This document shows positions 9,885 to 20,723 of a DNA stretch of 64,000 nt, piece by piece (within the stretch, counting starts at the first letter, position 1; each line of letters opens with the position of its first letter). This DNA comes from Hamiltosporidium tvaerminnensis. Taxonomy: Eukaryota > Microsporidia > Dubosqiidae. A model generated the notes under the pieces. It made no database searches, was not told where the DNA came from, and worked only from the letters and a program-made list of their open reading frames with translations. The DNA lies in NCBI GenBank assembly GCA_022605425.2, contig JAKIMF020000013.1:851173-915172 (forward strand), given 5' to 3'. Made by a program: the position numbers and the translations under genes.

Positions 9885-10850
9885 ATGCAAGAAGACAGAA
9901 TAGCTGCCAAAAACATTTTACAAAACAAAAAATACATACCACACACCAAAAGAATATCATACCTCTCCACTCTCCTACCAACCCATACCACACAACCAAA
10001 AAAGATATCATTCACCTACAACACATCCCTTTCTCTTCTACAAAACATAAATCTAAACAACACACCTTCTTCAAACAATTTAGAACTTAAAAAATTCCGT
10101 GTTTTTTTAATAAAAAATCTTAAAAATTTAAAAAACTTAAAAAAAAAATCAAACATTTTTTTAACAATAATTAATTCTATAAATAACACTACACTTCCAA
10201 TAAAAAATGATTTATTTAGTTGGTCGCCCGGTAAAGATTATTGTGATTCTTACGAATTTCTACTTTCTTTAATTAAAAGAAATTCTTTTACTCAAAAATA
10301 CCAAAAATATTTTTCTAAAAAAGCCATAATTACGCGAAATACAACCTGTAAAGTTATAAATTGCCTTAAATTAAAAGCGCCAATCACAATACTTCCTAAC
10401 ATAGAAATTATTAATAAAGACACAGAAATATTTTCTAAGTATGAAACAACATACACGACATCCTTACCCACAGAAAACTATACCACACCTAACCTATCAT
10501 TGACAGATACTTATATTTCTTCTGCCTCACCCACCTCAAATATCTCACCCAACTCTTCCTTCTCTTCTATAAACCTTCACATGTCTAATTTCACTGTACA
10601 TAAACGTGTCATATCACACTCTTACTGGTGCGACAAAATACACACCACATCCTCTACAACCCCTATATTCTCATTCCTCACTCCATTTAAATCTTCAAAT
10701 AAAATTTTCTTTCTCTCTACATGTCTTACATTTATAGAAATAGAAATCACAGGTAAAAGAACAGTAACAGCTATTGTTAGTCTTAATAAGTTTATAACCC
10801 TTATACAAGGAAAAGAAGAAGAATGGCTTAAAACAATAGGATGTGTATAA
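9885..10850 (+). CDS. USP-like protein with apparently lost catalytic residues
   Basis: The product has 321 residues with no signal peptide; a CCC at 9873-9875 lies close before the ATG. The order of short matches follows the ubiquitin-specific protease fold. YNTSLSLLQ (45-53) sits where the Cys box GNTCxxNSxLQ would be, with Ser for Cys. DYCDSYEFLLSL (118-129) resembles QQDAHEFL. TCKVINC (154-160) resembles the CxxC-bearing strand. YWCDK (247-251) and IFFLSTCLTF (274-283) resemble the segment before the His box, and AIVSLNKFITLI (296-307) resembles the GHY strand, with Phe in place of His. Residues 187-232 are a Thr/Ser-rich insert. No match is strong alone; the order is the evidence. If correct it is an inactive USP relative, like the SAD1/USP39 or PAN2 groups in principle, but I cannot assign an orthologue. 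Confidence 0.75.
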   Translation: MQEDRIAAKNILQNKKYIPHTKRISYLSTLLPTHTTQPKKISFTYNTSLSLLQNINLNNTPSSNNLELKKFRVFLIKNLKNLKNLKKKSNIFLTIINSINNTTLPIKNDLFSWSPGKDYCDSYEFLLSLIKRNSFTQKYQKYFSKKAIITRNTTCKVINCLKLKAPITILPNIEIINKDTEIFSKYETTYTTSLPTENYTTPNLSLTDTYISSASPTSNISPNSSFSSINLHMSNFTVHKRVISHSYWCDKIHTTSSTTPIFSFLTPFKSSNKIFFLSTCLTFIEIEITGKRTVTAIVSLNKFITLIQGKEEEWLKTIGCV

Positions 10851-11073
10851 GAATAGGGGGTCGGATATTAACTATGAGGATATATTATAGGGTTAGGTGT
10901 ATTGTAATAGGAATATGGGAATATTAAAGATTCTTCTGTTTTATTTACTGCCTTTTAAAATATTAGAAATTAATTTAATTTTAGATTCAATAAAATAAAA
11001 AATAAATTCTTGGACTTCATTAGCTTAGATATAATTTATGATATTTTCTTTTATAATTTATAATATTTTTAAA

Positions 11074-11800
11074 ATGTCGGGGGAGGAGAAACACATAAAA
11101 AAACTTTCTGCTTGGCAATGAGTGTGTGAAACTAGTGTGAGATCACTTGTTTGGATTTTTGGTGGGAATAGAACCACCCTACTCTTTGTTTTTTCCATGG
11201 GAGTTGTTATGAAGGGGAGTGTCTAAGAAAAGGAGAAACTTTTTCTACAAATTTATTTGTAGTTTTTTATGTAACCAGATTGCAGATCGCAGTTGAACAT
11301 GTAGGTAATTGCCATGTAAAAGCATGGAAACCTAGCCTTGCTCACTCGGGTTAAAAGACTTAGCGCCTGGGAGATATAAAAATAAAACCCATTTAAAGTC
11401 AGGAGAGCTAAGTAGCAGGTTATACCTGTTGGTATGACATTGCACTGTCTACGTGGACCCCATGTAAGTCTCTGAAATATATCTTAGCAGAAGTTTATTG
11501 GGTTCGGAAAGTGTAGAGTAAGTGGGAATGCTGCATAGTCTTAAGTGAGCTTAGGGGGGTGCTTCGGCTTTCGATCACACACCATGCAACAGACATTAAA
11601 GAACTCCGGGCAACTGCCTCACCTATGAATTAAATTCTTAACACCTGGATGATGAAAGGTCTTGGAAAGTAGGTATCGAAAGGAAGTACCGATGGAGGTT
11701 TAGGGTAGCAGTCATTTATGTTAAACCTAGAACTGCGTTAATGTCATGAAAACAAATATAACACTTGCCACTATTTTAAAAAGATGTGATACTTTTAAAT
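11074..11800 (+). repeat. Dispersed repeat family A, copy 3 (best preserved)
   Basis: About 725 bases, from the GGGGGAGGAGAAACACATAA block through CTACAAATTTATTTGTAG (11245-11262), CCATGTAAAAGCATGG and ATACCTGTTGGTAT hairpins to ACACTTGCCACTATTTT. No ORF is present. It lies between two intact genes. Confidence 0.85.
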
Positions 11801-12105
11801 AAAGTCTACTTCCTTTTAAGCATGTTTGATTTTTCTTAGAATTTAAAATATTTATTTTTAACCTCTTTTGAATAAATAACTAATTCTTTGCTAAGTTTGT
11901 TTAGTTTTATATTAATAGTTTTATTTTAATATTTACTTCTATTTCCTTTTTTTTCTCATTTAAATATAAAATATATTTTTAATTAGATTTTCTTCTTTCA
12001 CTCTATTCAAGTATAGAATTTTTTTTTGTCCTTAAAAAAAATAATGCGTTTTATAATAAATTATTTACTTAAACTGTTTTAGATTTTAAAGATTTTTTTT
12101 ATTAA
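11801..12105. other. AT-rich spacer, nothing recognised
   Basis: No supported gene or repeat. Confidence 0.5.
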
Positions 12106-12515
12106 AAAATTATTTAAATAAATATTAAAGCAGGCTATTAAAAAATTATTTAAATAAATATTAAAGCAGGCTACTAAAAGTATAATATAAATAAATATTA
12201 AATGAGACTACTCAAAGTATACTATAAATAAATATCAAAGCAGGCTACTAAAAGTATAATTTAATATATTTTAAAGCAGGCTACTCAACGTATACTATAA
12301 ATAAATATTAAAGCAGACTATTAGAAGTATAATATAAATAAATATTAAAGCAGGCTATTAGAAGTATAACTAAAACAAATTTTAAAGCAGACTATCTAAA
12401 GTTAATATAAACGAATATCAAAGCAGGCTACTCAACGTATACTATAAACAAATTTTAAAGCAGACTATTTAAAGTTACTATAAACGAATATCAAAGCAGG
12501 CTATTAGAAGTATAA
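12106..12515 (+). repeat. Minisatellite, 11 copies of about 37 bases
   Basis: Each unit carries AAAGCAGGCTAYT followed by a variable AAGTATAATATAAATAAATATT piece; copies begin about every 34-40 bases. Some have GCAGACTA in place of GCAGGCTA. Confidence 0.85.
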
Positions 12516-12789
12516 TTTTTTTATCCAATTAATTATTCTAATTACAAATAAATTAATTATAAATTCCTTAAACTCTAAATTCTACCAATTTATTATTAAA
12601 TTATTTAATAAAATTCTGGGTTAAAATATTTTTAACATTTTTATATGTTTTCTACCTCTTTAACACTTTTTGTCTCTTCTTCCAAATCCGACTCTTTATT
12701 TATTTTATTGGTCGGTTCCTCTAAAGTGGTTCCTCCTTGTGAAATAAGGGGTGCTTTATTTTTTGGTTTAAAATTTTTTGCACTTCAAT

Positions 12790-13290
12790 ATCTTAACTTA
12801 AGATATGTAAAAAAAAATATTTAAAGGATAAATACAATCTTAAAAACTTAATTAAATATTTACAATAAAAGAAAAAAAATCTTAAAGAAACTAAAAAGAT
12901 AAAAAAAAATATAAAAAAAAGAAAAAAACTAAAAAGATAAAAAAAAAATATAAAAAAACTAGAAATATAATAAAAACTAAAAAAACTATAATAAAAACTA
13001 TAATAAAAACTAAAAAAACTATAAAAACTTAAACAAATACAAATACAAATACAAAACAAACTTCAAACTAACAAATCCTAATACAAAACAAAATCAAATA
13101 CAAACCAACCAATCAAATACAAAACAAATTAACAAATACAATCATACCAATCAAAACCAATCATAACAATCAAATACAAACCAACCAATCAAATACAAAC
13201 CAACCAATCAAATACAAAACCGATACAAAACCAATAAACCAAAAAAAACAACCAATCAAATACAAAACAAAACCATAAACAAATACAATA
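12790..13290 (+). repeat. A-rich low-complexity block with two tandem patterns
   Basis: Up to about 13030 the pattern is AAAAACTATAAT and related units. From about 13036 to 13290 it is CAAATACAAACCAACCAAT in variable tandem copies. The 88-residue Phe/Tyr-rich minus-strand ORF at 12793-13059 is an artefact. The block is the upstream region of the PSP1 gene. Confidence 0.8.
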
Positions 13291-13343
13291 TTTAAAACAC
13301 TTTGTATCACCTACACCTATAAATTACTAATATATATTTCTAA

Positions 13344-13346
13344 CCC
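13344..13346 (+). promoter_or_regulatory. Start-proximal CCC motif of the PSP1 gene
   Basis: TAACCCTTAAA immediately precedes the ATG at 13352. It is very like the ACCCTAAAAA before RPL3. Confidence 0.45.
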
Positions 13347-13351
13347 TTAAA

Positions 13352-14470
13352 ATGAATACACAGAAATGGTCTTCTCCTTTTATATTTAACGTATGGTCAG
13401 ACACAACAGAAGAATGGACAGATCAAGATTGGAGAGTAGTAGGATATAACAGTAGAAGTAGAAGTAAGTCAGTTACATATGAAGAATGTAAAGACCAAGA
13501 CTGGAGAGTAGTAGGATACAACAGTAGAAGCAATAGTAGTATTAGTAGAAGCAATAGTAGTAAGGATAGTATTATTAATAAATATACTAACACCTACTCT
13601 AATACTAATAACACCTACTCTAATAACACCTACTCTAATACTAATAATACCTATAATATATTACCACAGCTTAGAAGACTTAGTGAACCTGTTATTACTA
13701 ATAATATGTCTGTAAGTGATATTTTATCTTTAAATAATAATTTATACATTATAGAGTTTAAAGGGGGTAGATTAGATGTAGGATATTTTACAGGGGATAC
13801 TAATAGGGATACTAATAGGGATACTAATAGGGATAATGATAGGGATAGTAATAGGGATACTAATAGGGATACTAATAGGGATACTAATAGGGATAATGAT
13901 AGGGATAATGATAGGGATAATGATTTATATAATAGTAACAGGGATACTAATAATAACCAACAATCAAATACTAACCAACTAAATACTAACAAACAACCAA
14001 ACCAACAATCAAATATTACCTCACATTTCATTACAAATGCTTATGTTATATTGGAGGCTGATAGAGGAGAAGATTTAGGAAAAATAAAGTGTAAGACAAG
14101 TAAAGAGAAATATAAAAGATTATTAAGTAGAATAGATAAGAATGAAAGTGTAAGAGAAGTACATCCTAAACGTATATATAGATTAGCAGAAGGTAAAGAT
14201 TTAGAAGTAATAAAAATTAAAGAAGAATTAGAAAGAAATGCATTGGTTAGTTGTAAGGAGAGAGTAAGAGAAAGAGGGTTGGGTATGGAAGTGGTAGAGT
14301 GTGAGTATCAATGGGATATGAATAAACTTACTTTTTATTTTAAAAGTGATAAAAGAATAGATTTTAGAGATTTGGTTAAAGAACTTTATAAGGTTTATAA
14401 GACTAGGATATGGATGTGTGCAGTGGAGAAGTCAAAGAATTATTATTTGAGTGAGTTGTGTGAGGGGTGA
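13352..14470 (+). CDS. PSP1-domain protein with repeats inserted in the domain
   Basis: The product has 372 residues. The C-terminal half is a PSP1 conserved region: LYIIEFKGGRLDVGYF (about 131-146), AYVILEADRGEDLGKIK, EYQWDMNKLTFYFKSDKRI, DFRDLVKELYKVYKTRIWM. This domain is found in fungal PSP1, kinetoplastid RNA-cycling-sequence-binding subunits and bacterial YaaT/RicT, and is generally tied to nucleic-acid regulation. The N-terminus carries a duplicated WRVVGYNSRS and SR/NS-rich stretches. Between the first and second conserved blocks lies a DTNR/DNDR tandem repeat (12-base unit) and an Asn/Gln-rich linker, so the domain is interrupted by about 80 low-complexity residues. No signal peptide; probably cytoplasmic. 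The domain assignment is secure, the exact role is not. Confidence 0.92.
   Translation: MNTQKWSSPFIFNVWSDTTEEWTDQDWRVVGYNSRSRSKSVTYEECKDQDWRVVGYNSRSNSSISRSNSSKDSIINKYTNTYSNTNNTYSNNTYSNTNNTYNILPQLRRLSEPVITNNMSVSDILSLNNNLYIIEFKGGRLDVGYFTGDTNRDTNRDTNRDNDRDSNRDTNRDTNRDTNRDNDRDNDRDNDLYNSNRDTNNNQQSNTNQLNTNKQPNQQSNITSHFITNAYVILEADRGEDLGKIKCKTSKEKYKRLLSRIDKNESVREVHPKRIYRLAEGKDLEVIKIKEELERNALVSCKERVRERGLGMEVVECEYQWDMNKLTFYFKSDKRIDFRDLVKELYKVYKTRIWMCAVEKSKNYYLSELCEG
13795..13960 (+). repeat. In-gene 12-base tandem repeat encoding DTNR/DNDR
   Basis: GATACTAATAGG and its variant GATAATGATAGG recur about 13 times within the PSP1 gene and keep the frame. Confidence 0.9.
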
Positions 14471-14489
14471 TAGTGTGGTATGGAGTGAT

Positions 14490-14645
14490 GGTAATAAGGT
14501 TAGTATTAGTAATAAGTATTATTGGTAATAAGAAGTATTAGTAATAAGTAGTATTGGTAATAAGAAGTATTAGTAATAAGTAGTATTGGTAGTAAGTAGT
14601 ATTAGTAATAAGTAGTATTGGTAGTAAGTAGTATTAGTAATACTT
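14490..14645 (+). repeat. Minisatellite of AATAAGTAGTATTGGTA type
   Basis: Alternating TAATAAGTAGTATTGGTA and TAATAAGAAGTATTAG units directly downstream of the PSP1 stop. Confidence 0.85.
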
Positions 14646-14679
14646 GTGGTTAGAAATAAATTAATTTGTAAGTTTAGAA

Positions 14680-15230
14680 TTTAATTATTTAATTATTTTA
14701 TTATTTTTAATTATTTATTTCCTATATTTTATTTATTTATAAAATATTTTCTATATTTTTATTTATTTCCTATATTTTATTTATTTCCTATATTTTATTT
14801 ATTTATTTCCTAAATTTTATTTTATTTATTTATTTCCTATAAATATTCTTTTTATAAATTAAATATCCTTTTTATAAATTAAATATCCTTTTTTTTAAAT
14901 ATCCTTCTCTTATTCTTATTATTTTCTTTTTACAATCTCCCTTCTAATATTCATCTATCACTTATATAACCCTTACTTATCACTTGGTTTTAAATATTTT
15001 TTAAAAGTTCCCTTCCCAAAATTTCTTACTATAACCTTTATTCCTAAATATTTTATATTTTTATATAAAATTATTTTTTAAAAGTTCCCTTCCCATAATT
15101 TCTTACTATAACCCTTACTCTTACTCCTAAATATTTTTTTTATTAAAATTATTTTTAATAACCCTTCCTTCATATAACCCTTACCCCCTCTCCTCTCTCC
15201 TAAATATTTTTTATTAAAAATATTTTTTTA
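14680..15230 (+). repeat. AT-rich spacer with TATTTATTTCC-type tandem units
   Basis: Repeated ATTTATTTCCTATATTTT units to about 14840, then duplicated AAATTAAATATCCTTTTTAT and TTAAAAGTTCCCTTCCCAAA segments. It forms the upstream region of RPL3 and has no coding signal. Confidence 0.7.
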
Positions 15231-15233
15231 CCC
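15231..15233 (+). promoter_or_regulatory. Start-proximal CCC motif of RPL3
   Basis: ACCCTAAAAA directly precedes the ATG at 15240. A CCC-type motif beside the start codon is known for microsporidian genes; function here is inferred. Confidence 0.5.
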
Positions 15234-15239
15234 TAAAAA

Positions 15240-16418
15240 ATGAGTTGTAGAAAATTTGAAGCACCTCGTCACGGTTCATTAGGTTTCTGTCCAAGAAGAC
15301 GTGCAAAGAATATAAGACCACCTGTCTCTTCATTTCCTACAGACACACTTTCAAAAAAACCACATTTAACAGCTTTTCTAGCTTTTAAAGCTGGTATGTC
15401 TCATGTGGTTCGAATGACAGAAAAATCTGTTTTAAAACGTTCTGTTGCCACTGTCACTTCTTCAGAAGTACTTGATGCAGTTACTTATATAGAATCACCA
15501 CCAATGGTTGGATTTGGTTTGGTTGGTTACAAAAATACTATTTATGGTCTTAAAAGGACAGGTTGTGTTCTTTCTCAGCATTTGAGTGAAAGTGTCCACC
15601 GTAGAATGACTCGAAACTTTTATCGATACCGAACCTCTAAGAACAGTCATACTCTTAAAAATAATCCAAATAATTTATCAGAAGAAATACAAAAAATAAA
15701 AGAAAATAGCGATTCTATTAGAATTTTAGTACATACGCAGGTAGAAAAAATACCGAATTTAAAAACTAAGAAAGCAAATATAGCAGAGATACAAATTAAT
15801 GGAGGAAATATTCAAGAGAAAGTAGAATTTGTTTTAAGTAAAATGGAAAAGGAAATAAAAGTAGAAGAAGTATTTGAAACACAAGAGAGTATTGATGTTA
15901 TTGGTGTTACTAAAGGTAAAGGATTTGAAGGAGTAACTAAAAGATTTGGAACAAGAATTTTACCTAGAAAAACACGTAAAGGTATTAGAAAGGTAGCCTG
16001 TATAGGTGCATGGCATCCAGCAGGTGTTCTGTCTACAGTACCAAGGGCTGGACAGATGGGATTCCATAGAAGAACAATGACTAATTTACAGGTTTATATG
16101 ATAGGAAATGGACATAAAGAATTTAACACTGAATATGATTTAACAGTTAAAGGAATAAATCCGATGGGTGGATTTCCACATTACGGAAATATAAATAATG
16201 ATTTTGTTATGGTAAAAGGAAGTATCATGGGACCAAGAAAGAGAGTTGTTGTTTTAAGGAAGAGTTTGAGTAAAGAGAAACCTAAATTAGAAAATGTGAT
16301 TTTGAAGTTTGTGGATACGAGTTCTAAGATTGGGCATGGAAGGTTTCAGACGAGTGGAGAGAAAAAAGAGTTTTATGGGATTCTTAAGAAGGATGTTAAG
16401 GCAGGAGGGAATGAATAA
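15240..16418 (+). CDS. RPL3: 60S ribosomal protein L3 (uL3)
   Basis: The product has 392 residues, the usual eukaryotic uL3 length. The N-terminus MSCRKFEAPRHGSLGFCPRR is the typical basic start. The uL3 signature is clear: VTKGKGFEGVTKRFGTRILP, ARKTRKGIRKVACIGAWHPA-type segment, and VPRAGQMGFHRRT, the loop reaching towards the peptidyl transferase centre. The C-terminal block FVMVKGSIMGPRKRVVVLRK is also intact. There is no intron and no frameshift. This is the one gene whose function can be stated with near certainty: an essential structural protein of the large ribosomal subunit in the cytosol. The central part (about 135-210) is more divergent and Lys-rich than in model fungi, as expected for a fast-evolving lineage. 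Confidence 0.98.
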   Translation: MSCRKFEAPRHGSLGFCPRRRAKNIRPPVSSFPTDTLSKKPHLTAFLAFKAGMSHVVRMTEKSVLKRSVATVTSSEVLDAVTYIESPPMVGFGLVGYKNTIYGLKRTGCVLSQHLSESVHRRMTRNFYRYRTSKNSHTLKNNPNNLSEEIQKIKENSDSIRILVHTQVEKIPNLKTKKANIAEIQINGGNIQEKVEFVLSKMEKEIKVEEVFETQESIDVIGVTKGKGFEGVTKRFGTRILPRKTRKGIRKVACIGAWHPAGVLSTVPRAGQMGFHRRTMTNLQVYMIGNGHKEFNTEYDLTVKGINPMGGFPHYGNINNDFVMVKGSIMGPRKRVVVLRKSLSKEKPKLENVILKFVDTSSKIGHGRFQTSGEKKEFYGILKKDVKAGGNE

Positions 16419-16424
16419 AATATT

Positions 16425-16750
16425 TAAGGATTTAAAATTTTGTTATTTTATTTAATTGTTGTTTGGTTTATTTAATTGTTATTTGGTTTATTGTTTGGTT
16501 TAAAGTATTATTTATTTTGTTGTTTGGTCTTGTTTAGTTAATTTTTATTTATTTTGTTTTATTTATTTTTTTGTACTCTTTCTTTAATTTATCTAATTAA
16601 TCGATTATTTATTTATTTAATTTAATTAATTAATCGATATTTTATTTATTTCCTAATAAAAAATTATATGTAAATACAGTTTTTAAATTTAAAATTATAT
16701 TTTATAGTCTTTAGTTTTTAGGTATAGATTTCCAATTTATTTATTCTTTA
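16425..16750 (+). repeat. T-rich spacer with TTTGGTTTATTTAATTGTTA units
   Basis: Short degenerate tandem pieces follow the RPL3 stop; a palindromic TTAATTAATTAATCGAT tract lies at about 16590-16640. No ORF. Confidence 0.6.
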
Positions 16751-16753
16751 TTT

Positions 16754-17465
16754 TAAAGTATCCCATCTTTTTAGAATAGGGGCAAGTGTTATATTTTTTT
16801 TAGTGACATTAACGCAGTTCTAGGTTTACATAAATAGGTATTCTTAAAACTTTCATCAGTATATCTTGTGATATTGACATTCCAAGGTCTTTCATATAAA
16901 AGATTAGACTCGATTTATATTCGAGGCAGTTACCCGGAGTTCATTAATGTCCGTTGCATGGAGTGTGATTTAGGCCGAAGCCCCCCATGGGATCCCCCGA
17001 GATATGCAGCATTCTCACTTACTTTACACCTTCTGAACCCAATAAACTTTTAGCCAAGATATATTTCCGAGACATACTTGAGTGTCGATCTAAAAGCTGC
17101 AATATCATGCCACTATATAACTTTCCATCTAGCTCTCCCGGCTTTGAACGAATTTATTTTTTTCCTATACGCTATGTATTCTAACCCGAGTGAGCAAGGC
17201 TAGGTTTCCTCCATGCTTTTACATGGCAATTACCTACGATTCACCTGCGGTCTTCAATCTGGTTACATAAAAAACTACAAATTAATTTGTAGAAAAAGTT
17301 TCTCCATTTCATAGACCTCTTTTTCTCATCCAAATTCCCATGGAGCAACCGAAGATGTAGTTGGTTTTATTCCCATTAAAAATCCAAACAATGATCCTCA
17401 TAGATTAATCTCGCATACTCATTGCCAAGCAGATAATATTTTATGTGGTTATCTTCCCTCCACTA
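16754..17465 (-). repeat. Dispersed repeat family A, copy 4
   Basis: Reverse-orientation copy of about 710 bases from AAAGTATCCCATCTTTTTAG to CATTGCCAAGCAGATAA / ATCTTCCCTCC. It holds the palindrome CTACAAATTAATTTGTAG (17275-17292). Two short plus-strand ORFs (16868-17053 and 16987-17184) lie inside and are artefacts. Confidence 0.85.
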
Positions 17466-17769
17466 TGAGGCTATATATCCAAAACTATTTTATGCTTAAA
17501 TTCAAGAGAAATACTTTTTTTTTTGATTTTATAGTTACGTTTTGAGAAAGATTTGTAATTTTAAGTATCAAAAGCGATTGTACGTATATTGGAGCGAAGG
17601 TCAATAATGAATATAAAATATTTGTAAGAAGATATTTCCTATCAATAAAGAAATAAAATAAAAAATTATGATTGTGTTTCTAAAGAAAGTTCGGTAAAGC
17701 TTTTTTTTATCTTTTTTAAAGTGTAAGAGTGAATGCATTTTATAGAATAAAAGAAATATAGAAAATATG

Positions 17770-18162
17770 CTAATAAACTGAAATAAGTTGTACCATTATA
17801 ATAAAATTATGAGTTTCACGATTTTTCTTTCTTTTAAATAAAATTTTTACAATCTTGACCACTTCATTATCTTTTTCTAAATCCAAGTCTTCATTCATGT
17901 TTATATTCTCCTCCTCTAGTATGGTTGCACTATCTAAAATATTAGGTAAATTTTTTTTATTTTGTATTTTAAGACATATGCCTTGTTGCCTACTGTTTTT
18001 AAAAAAAATATGTTGGTTTTTTATGCTTTCAGCACACTTTAATAGTACGTAATGACGTTTTTTCCCAGTTCTCTTTTCAGAATTTAGGCTCAACTTAAGT
18101 CCTCTTCTTCGATTATCCGAAATTGTTTTTGTTGCCTTCTTAATACTATGAATTAAAGCCAT
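17770..18162 (-). CDS. Hypothetical basic 130-residue protein (doubtful)
   Basis: The ORF has a Lys/Arg-rich N-terminal half (RRRGLKLSLNSEKRTGKKRH), an acidic stretch about 80-100 (EEENINMNEDLDLEKDNE) and a hydrophobic end. No domain is recognised, no CCC motif is seen upstream, and it sits between two dispersed repeats. An antisense ORF overlaps at 17855-18052. It may be a small gene or chance. Confidence 0.3.
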   Translation of the reverse strand: MALIHSIKKATKTISDNRRRGLKLSLNSEKRTGKKRHYVLLKCAESIKNQHIFFKNSRQQGICLKIQNKKNLPNILDSATILEEENINMNEDLDLEKDNEVVKIVKILFKRKKNRETHNFIIMVQLISVY

Positions 18163-18770
18163 GCCTTTACATCTGTAGGTATTTTTAGTCTTACAACATA
18201 AGTCTTAAGGTATTCTGTTACCCTACCGTGTCAAGCTATACTATAAGGAATTTACTCCTATTACATTTATAAATAAGACCAGAACTACTCGCCTTAATGC
18301 CATATTTCTTAAGCTTCTCTGCTTCAACTATTCGAAGTAAATGTTTAAGTTGTTCCTACTTAAGAGATTTATCTTATCATTTCTTCTTTCCTAAAATAAA
18401 TATTCGGGTCAATTACACCGAATCTTGACATCGGTTTTTTACTTTGGTATCTACTATTATTTCTAAATACTTATTATCAAAAATATATTGAACAGAGTGA
18501 TCCCAATATATTTCAAAGACTTAAATTTATATATTTTTAGTAGGAGTAAGTGATTCTATTTTACTACTTCATTTTATCGGCTATTAAAGTCATTAACAAG
18601 TATTTTTTTACATCTCGTTGCCTAGTAATCTAATATTTTCCTAAAAGTGCTGCTGTGTCTACATATATTTCTATCTCGAGTATAACAGAAAATTGTTATG
18701 CATGTAGTCTCACACTTCTATTTTTAAATATTTTAAGAGGTCATTTACACTTAACAGCTCATTATTTCTA
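18163..18770. other. AT-rich spacer, nothing recognised
   Basis: No supported gene; slightly higher GC than average but no sustained reading frame. Confidence 0.4.
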
Positions 18771-19710
18771 CGATTATATTTAAACTAGACGTAAGCTCGT
18801 AGAAACGAACTTTCTTTTATATGCATAAGAAAAAAATGCCTAAAATAATCTTGGGGTTCATTATTTGACTCATAGTTGTTCCTAGATCATCTCAATTATT
18901 AAAATTAAAATTTTAGACTCTCACCTTGACTGTTTCTCGTATATTTTTTAGTCTTTCATATCCGACTTTTTTGCCGCACTTAAGCAATTCCTCAATAAAA
19001 TCTTAAGATCATTTTTATTTTAGCGTATTATTCTCCTAATTTTATTTAATTTAAATTTTAAAAACTTCAGCTCAGCCTTTTATGTTTAGCCTGTTCACTT
19101 CCACCTATTTTTATTGAATTCTGTCTTTTTTTCTCGAATAAATTTATTTAGATGATGAATTTTCTTTGTCTAAAAAAAATGTGTTTTTTAAAGATACTGC
19201 AATGGTTGATCTTTTTTGTAAATATTCTTAGTCATTTTTATTAAAAATATTTTAATTTTATCCTGTATAAAGTTACGCGAAGCTATTCAAGAAATATTTG
19301 TTTTATGCAATTATTATTTAGAATATAGATAAACAACACAGCACTTTTATAGAAAAAGCATCAATATTATAATACAATTTTTTATGCAACCGTAAACTGC
19401 TTTACAAGTAGTCAAGTGAGTGATGTAATTTTTTTCGAAAAATGAAAACGTTAGAAAAATTAAAAAAACAAATTTATTATGTTATTCTTGATAAATAATA
19501 CGGTTACAAGAAGATTTACGAATTTTATTTCAAATATTTTTTTTTGAAGAAGTAGAAAGTTTTTAATTTTTTGATGTTCAGTTCTGCTCACTATTATTGG
19601 TTGTGTAAGATTTAAGAACAAATCGAAAGCTACATCTTAATTGGAGCACTTTTTTGGTGTCTTATATTCTTTTAACCAATTAACCATTTCGAGGGGAGTC
19701 GTCATCATCG
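18771..19710 (+). repeat. Dispersed repeat family C, copy 2
   Basis: Matches the reverse complement of 5146-6060 along most of its length, including GTAGAAACGAAC, GACTGTTTCTCG.ATATTTTT, TATTATTGGTTGTGTAAGAT and CATTTCGAGG.GAGTCGTC at its right end. Confidence 0.75.
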
Positions 19711-20723
19711 TTTGAACTTAACTGATTAATCAAATGATGATAATTAAACGACTATTCTTTAAATCAGTTGTAATAAAGAAAAAAAGGAGGTTAAGTAGCG
19801 ATAACTCAGGAGATAATGAGAGATACTATTTTCTAACCAAAAAATTATATAATTTGATTCATTAGTGTTTTGTTGAAGTCTTTTTTACTTTTGTGAAATA
19901 TGTTTGACAGGAAATATCACATTTATAAAATTTTTAGACAATATAGTGGAAGAATTTTATATTAAATCAATTTTTGCCTAAAAACTTATTCTCTTAAGAA
20001 TATTACTTTATCAATAAAAAATATATTTCAAAGAACTTACATAATAAATTTATAACAATGAAATTTATTAGCAAAAGAAAATTGCATTCAAGGTTCTTTT
20101 GTACAAATTATAAAATGAAAATCTTTACCAGACGTGAGATACAAGATTACTGAAATATGTAAGTAATTTAAAATGAAAAATCAAACATTTAATTACTCTT
20201 TTATCCATCTTACTCTACAATATAACATTTTAAATTTAATGTAATATTGCTCAATTTTTCCGCTTAATAATGAATTTTACCGAACTTTATACATATATTT
20301 GAAATAAAGGTTGTGTTTCTTGTATTTTTATATCATTATTTGTATTTTACCAATAAATTTTTGAGCATTCTATAGTTAAATATTACAAAATGAAAAAATT
20401 GAAGTTTATTTTTGAATATTTTGTCAGTTGTTTTACTAAAACACCATTTAATAAAATTAATTAATTCAATTTATAGATTTATTTTTAAAAAATGCAATTT
20501 AATTATACTACAGGTTTAGAACTATTAGAATGTAGAATAATAAATGAGTAACAACAAAAATCTTTGCATAGCTTATCTATAAATAAAAGATAAAAATTCT
20601 TATTTCTTTAAAGAATACTTAATTCTAAAAATATTTCTATCTATAGAATAAATAAAGATAAGATAATTGAATTAAGCTTAGATAGCGATAATAAAAGTAT
20701 AAATAAGCCCAAATTTTTATACC
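19711..20723. other. AT-rich spacer before the repeat-protein gene
   Basis: No gene or repeat family recognised. A CCC at 20708-20710 lies 14 bases before the ATG at 20724. Confidence 0.5.

Noticed and set aside
11074-11800. Repeat A as a solo LTR
   Set aside because: No TG..CA ends, no matching terminal repeats and no target-site duplication could be seen around the copies.
12106-12515. CRISPR-like array
   Set aside because: Units of 37 bases vary throughout, with no constant repeat plus unique spacer pattern; it is a eukaryotic minisatellite.
12640-12784. Minus-strand peptide of about 40 residues rich in Glu and Lys
   Set aside because: No ATG, bounded by stops, no homology; too short to call.
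13651-14031. Minus-strand Leu/Ser-rich ORF over the PSP1 gene
   Set aside because: Shadow of the DTNR repeat of a secure gene.
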